Assembly (NCBI GenBank): GCA_947461015.1
Contig: CANHIR010000081.1
Location: 1 to 8,241, forward strand
Direction of reading: 5' to 3'
DNA: 8,241 nt
Source of the DNA: Bacteroidota bacterium
Lineage (GTDB): Bacteria > Bacteroidota > Bacteroidia > Chitinophagales > Chitinophagaceae
Shown: piece by piece, positions 1-5,345 of the stretch
Numbering within the stretch: position 1 is the first letter of the stretch
Layout: each line of letters begins with the position of its first letter
Notes under the pieces: generated by a model
The model's input: the letters and a program-made list of their open reading frames with translations, nothing else
Databases searched by the model: none
Told to the model about the DNA's origin: nothing
Position numbers and translations under genes: made by a program

Positions 1-836
1 AAATTAATTCTATTAGAGAGTGAAAATGTGTCTCGTAAAAATCTAGTATTTAACATATTGGCTGTATCCAAAATATTAAGTTTCGTGGAGAGGTATCCAC
101 TTAATTGTGCTTGTCTTAAATATGGTAATAAAATAGAAGTCGTATCTGAAATGCTCAATTTGGCATTGATCCGATTAGAAAGATTAGTCGTGTCAAAGGA
201 TTTAAGCGAAAGTTGATAAGGGGTTACATAATTGCTACTATCTGCTTTATTTAATTTTTTACTTAAACCGTCTGCAAGTAACAACTTAGTAGCATAAGGA
301 GATAAGATAATTGCCGTATCCGCCACATTTAATTTAGTATTTAAAATAGCAGTGTCTATGTTTAAAGTATTGGAGGATAAGGATTGTATTGCATAAGGAA
401 CTACGCCAAATTCTACTGCACCTAAATCAATCCATTCATTATTTTTTTGCCAATTACTCGTTGGAGAAATAGGGGTAATCGCAATTCTAAGATGAAAATA
501 ATATTTGGTACTGGGCCAATCAATCCCATAAATGTCACTTAGTCCAATATATCTTTCCCCCTTTCCGATAATAATATTAAAAATTCCATTTTCATTGGAG
601 TTACTTGTATGATATTCTCCATAAACAACAGCACCATTTGGAGATCCTTTTAAAATACTAGCCTCTATGTATACAGTTCTATTATTTGCAGGATTACCTG
701 CTTTATCCTTGGCAATGGCTTGAAAATTAATACCTGGTTTAATGGATTGTGCATTTAAATGACCAACTATTATAATAGTAAAGCAAAGAAAAATGAATAT
801 TGAACGTAGGCATTTGATGTGAATTTTACTAAGCAT
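1..836 (-). CDS. Secreted tail-fibre-like / adhesin-like protein, N-terminal part (runs off left edge)
   Basis: Read on the minus strand from ATG at 836-834, the frame stays open for 278 codons to the window edge, so the 3' end is missing. Residues 1-29 form a signal peptide (basic start, hydrophobic core, ending LNAQ). Residues 31-150 form a domain with the pattern GINFQAIAKDK..NP, then GIFNIIIGKG, then EWIDLG and VPYA; this arrangement recurs at the start of Bacteroidota fibre-like proteins. From about residue 168 come degenerate repeats of the KLNxxDTAxxL type (K168, K194, K252) and the module FDTTNLSNRINAKL at 214-227. The mature part has no cysteine. The last readable residues, DTFSLSNRIN (269-278), match residues 454-463 of the large fibre gene starting at 5346, a paralogue. 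Likely exported and extracellular; binding target unknown. A structural fibre role is inferred from the modules, not shown. Confidence 0.8.
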   Translation of the reverse strand, partial: MLSKIHIKCLRSIFIFLCFTIIIVGHLNAQSIKPGINFQAIAKDKAGNPANNRTVYIEASILKGSPNGAVVYGEYHTSNSNENGIFNIIIGKGERYIGLSDIYGIDWPSTKYYFHLRIAITPISPTSNWQKNNEWIDLGAVEFGVVPYAIQSLSSNTLNIDTAILNTKLNVADTAIILSPYATKLLLADGLSKKLNKADSSNYVTPYQLSLKSFDTTNLSNRINAKLSISDTTSILLPYLRQAQLSGYLSTKLNILDTANMLNTRFLRDTFSLSNRIN

Positions 837-882
837 AAGAGATCTAGTTAATTGTTTGGCGAAATAGGTATTTCAACTTTAA

Positions 883-914
883 CAAATAAACTAAACTTAG
901 CAGAGGTGCACAAT
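883..914 (-). promoter_or_regulatory. Candidate Bacteroidota-type promoter for the minus-strand fibre gene
   Basis: On the minus strand, ATTG (914-911) is followed after 20 bases by TTTATTTG (890-883). The Bacteroidota housekeeping consensus is TTTG, about 19-21 bases, then TAnnTTTG. Each box here has one mismatch. The predicted transcript would have a leader of roughly 40 bases before the ATG at 836. Such partial matches are not rare in AT-rich DNA, so this is tentative. Confidence 0.3.
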
Positions 915-931
915 GAGACTTATGCCTCATT
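912..931. promoter_or_regulatory. Inverted repeat in the divergent intergenic region, possible operator
   Basis: AATGAG (912-917) and CTCATT (926-931) are perfect inverted copies separated by eight bases. The left arm overlaps the candidate upstream promoter box of the minus-strand gene, and the element lies 60 bases before the kinase ATG. A dimeric regulator such as the LuxR-type protein encoded at 2973 could bind it, but that is inference. As an RNA hairpin it would be weak and has no U tract, so a terminator is unlikely. Confidence 0.3.
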
Positions 932-991
932 TTAATGGTAAACAAAAGATTTAGCATAATTATAGATACATTCGACTTTAGTTACCTAAAA

Positions 992-2971
992 ATGATTCGA
1001 AAAAAAATAATAGTCTTTACTTTAAGCTTAACATTAATGCTAATTAATGCAGGCCATAGTTATAGTCAAACTAGTAGCGACCCCATTGTAAAAAATCGAA
1101 TCAAAACCACCGTTCAATTATTGAATTTGTGGGATAGCGTAAATAATAATGAATTAAATATAAAAGACCCCTTTACGATTGATGATTGGGAGCAGCTAGT
1201 ATTAAAAGAATATAATTTAGCTGTTACCCAAAACAATCAAGATTTAATTTTTAAATTAAGTCTTCCCCTAAGTTATATTTATCATTCAGAAACAAAATTT
1301 AAAAAAGGCATCCCTTTATTAGCATTACTATATCAGCAAAAAGACAAATTAAGCCCTATTAGATACAAACAAGTGTGTATAAAATTAGAAGAGGAATACA
1401 GGGCATCAAATAACATAGAAAAAGCATTAGAGATTAGAAAAGAAAGAATAAATAATAAGTTTATTGATAACTACTGGGAGATTTACAAAGATTGCGGGCT
1501 TTATGATGCAGCCGTAAAAGATTATTTGCAATTTGTAAAGATTCCAGAATTATACACCATAAAAAGACTACAATATTATTTTCAACTGGGCGAGTTGTAT
1601 ATGCAGATGCAAAAATTTGATAGTGCAGGAATCATTTACAATAAAGGATTAAAAGAAGCTAGTTTAACGATTATTGAAAATAATAAGACAAATACATATG
1701 AAAAAAGCAAACTAATTTATTGGGAAGCTTGCTTTATGGGCCTAGTCATTAAAAGTAATATTGAAAAAGGAGATTATTCAAATGCAATAAATATCTTAAA
1801 ATACGATATAGCACAAAGTTTTGAAAACTCGGACAATAAAATTGTCAAAATGAACGCTTTAGCTAAGGCATATATTCACAATAATCAGTTCATTGAGGCA
1901 AGAAAATATATAGATAGCGTTTCGGGATTATTATCCGAAAAAACAACCAAACAATTAGAACTTGATCATTTGTTCCTATTTTCAGATTATTACACAAAGA
2001 CGAATAATAATGATAGTGCCTTATATTACTTTAAAAGATATAATCATTATAAGGAAGAGATATATAAGAATATTCAAAAGAACCAGTCAGTGCTAGTATT
2101 AGCGCAAATGGAAATCTCAAATAGAAGAACAGCATTACTTGAAAGCAATAAATCACTTACCGAAAGCAATAAATCGCTAATTGAAAGCAACAAGAAAAAT
2201 AGTGAACAAAAGACAATCTTATTAGTACTACTGTTTTTCTTAATATTATCCATTATTGTTGGAGCCATCATATATAAAAATAGTTTAGCAAAAAGTAGAT
2301 ATACCGCAAAAATCAAAGCCCAGAATATACTTATTAATGAAAACTCAAATAAGATAGAAGCTCAATTTAACCACAATGAAATTCTATTAAAAGAATTACA
2401 CCATCGGGTAAAAAATAATCTTCAAGTAATGTATAGTTTACTGAATTTACAGAAAAGAAGAAATCAGGACAAAGATACCATTGAAACACTTTCTTCTATT
2501 CAAAATAGAATTCAAACCATGGCATTGGTACATCAAAATTTATACACCAGTGGTGATTTTGAAATGGTAGAAATTGCTAATTATATTAAAACGCTTGCCA
2601 ATCATTTAGAGGCAATTTATAAAGTTGATAAAAAGAAAATTCAAATCATTTTCGATATAGATGAAGCTTTGAAGCTACCTATTGAAACTGTCGTTGCCAT
2701 AGGCCTTATAATAAACGAAGCAGTATCAAACTCATTTAAATATGCTTTTCAAGAGGTACAAAATGGCAAGTTGTTTATAAAAATAAAAAATGAGTTAACT
2801 GAAACCGAAATTGTCATCCAAGACAATGGAATTGGTCTAGCAGAAGTACCAAAAAAAGAAAACAGTTTAGGCATGAAACTCATTAAATTAATGTGCCTTC
2901 AACTTAAAGCAACGCATTCAATCGAAAAATCAAATGGGGTTACCCATTATATAAAATTTAATCAAGTATAA
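992..2971 (+). CDS. TPR-containing membrane sensor histidine kinase, HisKA_2/HWE type
   Basis: Likely autophosphorylates and passes phosphate to the regulator encoded one base downstream. I start it at ATG 992 (659 aa) because a signal peptide then begins at residue 1 (MIRKK, hydrophobic core, SYSQ near 23-26); the frame is open to an ATG at 935, which would put 19 extra residues before it. Residues about 55-375 hold around six or seven degenerate TPR-like helical pairs (for example YFQLGELYMQMQKFDSA), probably periplasmic. A coiled coil with three ESNK heptads follows (384-404), then a membrane helix at about 408-428. The cytoplasmic part has the HisKA_2 box ELHHRVKNNLQ, with the phosphorylated histidine expected at 471. 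The ATPase domain has the N box NEAVSNSFKYAF (from 575), G1 DNGIGL (611) and G2 SLGMKLI (625). No PAS, GAF or HAMP domain is evident. The catalytic residues look intact, so it should be active; its signal is unknown. Confidence 0.9.
   Translation: MIRKKIIVFTLSLTLMLINAGHSYSQTSSDPIVKNRIKTTVQLLNLWDSVNNNELNIKDPFTIDDWEQLVLKEYNLAVTQNNQDLIFKLSLPLSYIYHSETKFKKGIPLLALLYQQKDKLSPIRYKQVCIKLEEEYRASNNIEKALEIRKERINNKFIDNYWEIYKDCGLYDAAVKDYLQFVKIPELYTIKRLQYYFQLGELYMQMQKFDSAGIIYNKGLKEASLTIIENNKTNTYEKSKLIYWEACFMGLVIKSNIEKGDYSNAINILKYDIAQSFENSDNKIVKMNALAKAYIHNNQFIEARKYIDSVSGLLSEKTTKQLELDHLFLFSDYYTKTNNNDSALYYFKRYNHYKEEIYKNIQKNQSVLVLAQMEISNRRTALLESNKSLTESNKSLIESNKKNSEQKTILLVLLFFLILSIIVGAIIYKNSLAKSRYTAKIKAQNILINENSNKIEAQFNHNEILLKELHHRVKNNLQVMYSLLNLQKRRNQDKDTIETLSSIQNRIQTMALVHQNLYTSGDFEMVEIANYIKTLANHLEAIYKVDKKKIQIIFDIDEALKLPIETVVAIGLIINEAVSNSFKYAFQEVQNGKLFIKIKNELTETEIVIQDNGIGLAEVPKKENSLGMKLIKLMCLQLKATHSIEKSNGVTHYIKFNQV
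2141..2203 (+). repeat. Three tandem 21-bp repeats encoding ESNK heptads in the kinase
   Basis: Three in-frame 21-bp units (2141-2161, 2162-2182, 2183-2203) encode ESNKSLT, ESNKSLI and ESNKKNS. They sit just before the membrane helix of the kinase. The seven-residue period fits a coiled coil linking the TPR region to the membrane. The third unit has diverged most. Confidence 0.75.
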
Positions 2972-2972
2972 A

Positions 2973-3563
2973 ATGGAAAAGAAGATATTACTATTAGAAG
3001 ATGAAATTATTGTAGCATTGGACCTGCAGGAAATATTAGATGCGGCTGGATATTTAACGATGGTTACACATAATTTAAATGAAGCTTTATCCGTAGTTAA
3101 AAAGTTTAAACCACATTTAGTCATTTGTGATATTAATTTAGGAAATGGGCCAACTGGTATTGACTTTATATTGGAAGCAAAGGGTATTTTGCCAAAATTA
3201 GAAGTCATCTATGTAACTGCCTTTAGCGATCAAAAAATGGTGGAATCCGCCGAACTTACAGATCCCTTTAACTATATCGTAAAGCCTTGGAATGAGGAAC
3301 AAATTAAGGTCTCTGTTAATATGGCATTTCATTATTTAATTGAGAAAATGAAAAAAGACTCCATCGTAGATTGTTTGAGTCTTTCAGAGTATAAAATCCT
3401 GGATCTAATTGCAAAACAGAAAAAGAGTAAAGAAATTGCAGATATCTTATTTATCGCTGAAAAAACAGTCCGTAACCATAGGTACAATATCATAAAAAAG
3501 CTAAACCTGCCCAATGACAACAATTCCCTTTTAAAGTGGGCAATCACTCATTTTAATAAATAA
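2973..3563 (+). CDS. Response regulator, receiver domain plus LuxR-type HTH
   Basis: A 196-aa DNA-binding response regulator, the likely phosphotransfer partner of the kinase that ends one base upstream. The receiver domain covers about residues 3-120: acidic pair E9/D10 (LLLEDE), phospho-acceptor D53 (VICDINLG), T82 (VIYVTAF) and K104 (YIVKPW). All the key residues are present, so it should be phosphorylatable. Residues about 135-190 form a LuxR/GerE-type helix-turn-helix (LSLSEYKILDLIA, KSKEIADILFIAEKTVRNH, IIKKLNL). The start of this domain, SLSEY, departs from the common LTxRE form, but the recognition-helix region is conserved. The length is normal for this class. Its targets are unknown; the adjacent fibre and envelope genes are the obvious candidates, because the gene lies between the two paralogous fibre genes. 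The TAA stop at 3561-3563 is followed by an 85-bp gap with no clear terminator hairpin. Confidence 0.92.
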   Translation: MEKKILLLEDEIIVALDLQEILDAAGYLTMVTHNLNEALSVVKKFKPHLVICDINLGNGPTGIDFILEAKGILPKLEVIYVTAFSDQKMVESAELTDPFNYIVKPWNEEQIKVSVNMAFHYLIEKMKKDSIVDCLSLSEYKILDLIAKQKKSKEIADILFIAEKTVRNHRYNIIKKLNLPNDNNSLLKWAITHFNK

Positions 3564-3594
3564 TTGAGGCTTCTGCCCTATTTATACGCGTAAA

Positions 3595-3625
3595 TTTTCA
3601 ACGTATTTTGTATAAATCAACTTTG
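3595..3625 (+). promoter_or_regulatory. Candidate promoter upstream of the envelope/fibre gene cluster
   Basis: TTTT (3595-3598), a 19-base spacer and CAACTTTG (3618-3625) resemble the Bacteroidota TTTG / TAnnTTTG promoter with one mismatch per box. A transcript would start about 17 bases before the ATG at 3649. The perfect palindrome TACGCGTA (3585-3592) lies two bases upstream of the first box. Both observations are suggestive only; read-through from the regulator gene is also possible. Confidence 0.28.
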
Positions 3626-3648
3626 TAATAAGTTAACAAATACTAAAT

Positions 3649-4332
3649 ATGCCGTTACCCAAATTCATATACCCTTTATTTTTTCTCTTCATAAGTATTT
3701 TCACTGTTTTAGATAGTAATGCGCAATTTTTAAAAAATAATTTGTCTTTATTCGCAGGACTTAACGAGGCTAAGCAAAATATAAACACCGGCAATTTTAG
3801 TTCAAAATTCAATTACCGCTTAGCAGACTACCAAAGCAATGCTTATAAGCCTGGCTATTTTTTTGGATTTAGGCTTGAGGAAAACTCAAATAATAAGGAT
3901 CAAATCAACTTTTCCTTGAGTTATCATCAAATGGCTACAGGTACAAATTATCATGATGCAAAATTCTTAAGCCCATTCACCCAAGCAATATCAAATTATA
4001 AAGCAGATGACCACTTTTCTTTGCTAGCTATGAATGTGCATTATAAAAGGGAAATTTTTATAGATCATAATGAAAAACGCAAGTACTTTTTAATTGCAGG
4101 ACCAAGTGTATTTATTCGCTTATCAAACCAAACCATTGAAAATCAAGCTAACAACAACTATAACCTAGCCTATCTAAATGGTGATGTTGGTGCCGAAATT
4201 GAAAATAAATCTAGCTACACATTATTTGTGCATTACAAACAGCCTTTGACTTCATTTACAAAAAATGAGATCAATACTAGGTTAAGCAGTTTATCCATTG
4301 GCATTCTTTTTAAAGCCAGTGAATTATTTTAA
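3649..4332 (+). CDS. Probable outer-membrane beta-barrel protein
   Basis: A 227-aa protein with a signal peptide at residues 1-25 (hydrophobic core FIYPLFFLFISIF, cleavage site near SNA-Q). The mature part alternates polar and hydrophobic residues in strand-like stretches, such as LSLFAGL, YFFGFRL, INFSLSYHQM, SLLAMNVHYKREI, YFLIAGPSVFI, YTLFVHYKQPL and LSSLSIGILF. It ends in Phe, as many outer-membrane barrels do. This fits the broad Bacteroidota porin-like/OMP beta-barrel families, perhaps with 8-10 strands. I see no PorP/SprF signature and cannot name a specific family. The next gene begins 9 bases after the stop, so co-transcription with the lipoprotein, T9SS-sorted protein and giant fibre is likely. 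A role in anchoring or assembling the fibre is a guess based on position alone. Confidence 0.7.
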   Translation: MPLPKFIYPLFFLFISIFTVLDSNAQFLKNNLSLFAGLNEAKQNINTGNFSSKFNYRLADYQSNAYKPGYFFGFRLEENSNNKDQINFSLSYHQMATGTNYHDAKFLSPFTQAISNYKADDHFSLLAMNVHYKREIFIDHNEKRKYFLIAGPSVFIRLSNQTIENQANNNYNLAYLNGDVGAEIENKSSYTLFVHYKQPLTSFTKNEINTRLSSLSIGILFKASELF

Positions 4333-4341
4333 TTGAAAAAT

Positions 4342-4773
4342 ATGAAAATGAAAATAATGAATAACTTATTAAAGACTTCTGTTTTATTGATTGCCTTTGC
4401 TTCCTGTTCAAAGGATGCCGCTAAAGCTACGTTAGACACTTCTTATAAGTTATTGTCTGATAAAACTTGGTATTTACAATATTCCGTTACCAACAATGGC
4501 ATTTCGGACAGCACGCATTCCTATGTTGGGCAGCCTACCTATTATATTAACTATAGAAAAAATTTAAGCACACTGGATTCTGATGGATTAGAAGGCACAT
4601 ATTCAATGCAAGAAAATGCAAATAAATTATTAATAAATGTGATTGCAAAAACTGCCAATTTAAATGCAACCAATTATCAATATGAAGTAGTGAGTTTGGG
4701 TGCGAAAGACATGATTTTGAGTTATAAAAAAGGTACTGTTAGTACAAAATTATTTTTTAGTACAGAAAAATAA
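4342..4773 (+). CDS. Lipocalin-like lipoprotein
   Basis: I start this at ATG 4342 (143 aa). The frame is open to a TTG directly after the preceding stop (4333), and other ATGs at 4348 and 4357 would also leave a usable signal peptide. The N-terminus reads as a lipoprotein signal: basic residues, a hydrophobic core (SVLLIAFAS), then Cys22 followed by SKD, a common Bacteroidota lipoprotein start; Phe at -3 is slightly off the lipobox consensus. The remaining ~120 residues follow the layout of Bacteroidota lipocalin-like proteins: LLSDKTWYL near the start, a central GTYSM, and a closing MILSYKKG then TKLFFST. Such proteins are usually small envelope beta-barrels of unknown ligand. It lies between the barrel gene and the T9SS-sorted gene, with 20 bases to the next ATG, consistent with one operon. 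Confidence 0.75.
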   Translation: MKMKIMNNLLKTSVLLIAFASCSKDAAKATLDTSYKLLSDKTWYLQYSVTNNGISDSTHSYVGQPTYYINYRKNLSTLDSDGLEGTYSMQENANKLLINVIAKTANLNATNYQYEVVSLGAKDMILSYKKGTVSTKLFFSTEK

Positions 4774-4793
4774 TTTATAAAGACCCGCAACAA

Positions 4794-5315
4794 ATGAAAA
4801 AGAAGCAATTATTAATTATTTATACAATCACAACATGCATTGGATTTAGTGTATTGTATGCAAATAATTGTAATGCACAACAACTTACCATGAGTAGTAT
4901 GGGAATGTTAAATCATACGACAAATTTGTCAACTGCAATGAACTTTAAAAGCACCGCCAGCTGTATTGATGTACAGTCCGGTATTGCAAATTATTCCTCC
5001 AAAATAACGTATGGAGAATTTGCAATCAATTGCAATGTGGACCAAAGGTTTAATACCCTTGGTCTTAGGTTATTCCCAAATCCAGTAATAGCTAATACGA
5101 AAATAAAGTTTAGCAACACCCCTCCGATGAATGAAAATTTCAAACTTACTATTTGCAATGCAGAGGGTATGATCATGCGTATTTTAAATACAAATGGGTA
5201 TCAACTGTTTCAAGGATATATAGTAAACCTAAACAATTTGACTTCAGGCACTTATATTATTAAAATTGAATCCCCCCAATTCATTGAAGCCTTAAAATTT
5301 ATTAAAATTAACTAA
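4794..5315 (+). CDS. Small secreted protein with T9SS type A sorting domain
   Basis: A 173-aa protein with a signal peptide at residues 1-28 (MKKKQLL start, hydrophobic core, NAQ end). Residues about 88-173 form a type IX secretion C-terminal sorting domain: LRLFPNP (91-97), a KIKFSN strand, LTICNAEG, and the closing NLTSGTYIIKIESP and KFIKIN. In this family the domain directs export across the outer membrane and is usually cleaved or swapped for a surface anchor. Only about 60 residues (29-87) remain as cargo, rich in Ser, Thr and Asn, with Cys57 and Cys80 that could form a disulphide and no catalytic motif I can see. It is therefore likely a small surface or structural component rather than an enzyme. 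The giant fibre gene starts 30 bases downstream. It implies the genome encodes a T9SS, although no machinery gene is in this window. Confidence 0.85.
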   Translation: MKKKQLLIIYTITTCIGFSVLYANNCNAQQLTMSSMGMLNHTTNLSTAMNFKSTASCIDVQSGIANYSSKITYGEFAINCNVDQRFNTLGLRLFPNPVIANTKIKFSNTPPMNENFKLTICNAEGMIMRILNTNGYQLFQGYIVNLNNLTSGTYIIKIESPQFIEALKFIKIN

Positions 5316-5345
5316 GGCAATATCACAAAGCAATCTCAATACTTT

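Noticed and set aside
28..216. A 62-codon plus-strand ORF at the left edge
   Set aside because: It lies antisense inside the minus-strand fibre gene, whose long frame carries a signal peptide and recognisable repeats; the short ORF has no motif.
935..991. Upstream ATG at 935 as the kinase start
   Set aside because: It would put 19 residues in front of an otherwise ideal signal peptide starting at 992; the downstream ATG is the better start.
2930..3547. Minus-strand ORFs opposite the regulator gene (2930-3208 and 3332-3547)
   Set aside because: Both are antisense to a response regulator with all its conserved residues, and neither has a recognisable motif.
3649..4332. PorP/SprF-type T9SS membrane protein
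   Set aside because: It is shorter than that family (usually about 300 aa) and lacks the early QYM and NPAY-like motifs; only a generic barrel call is supported.
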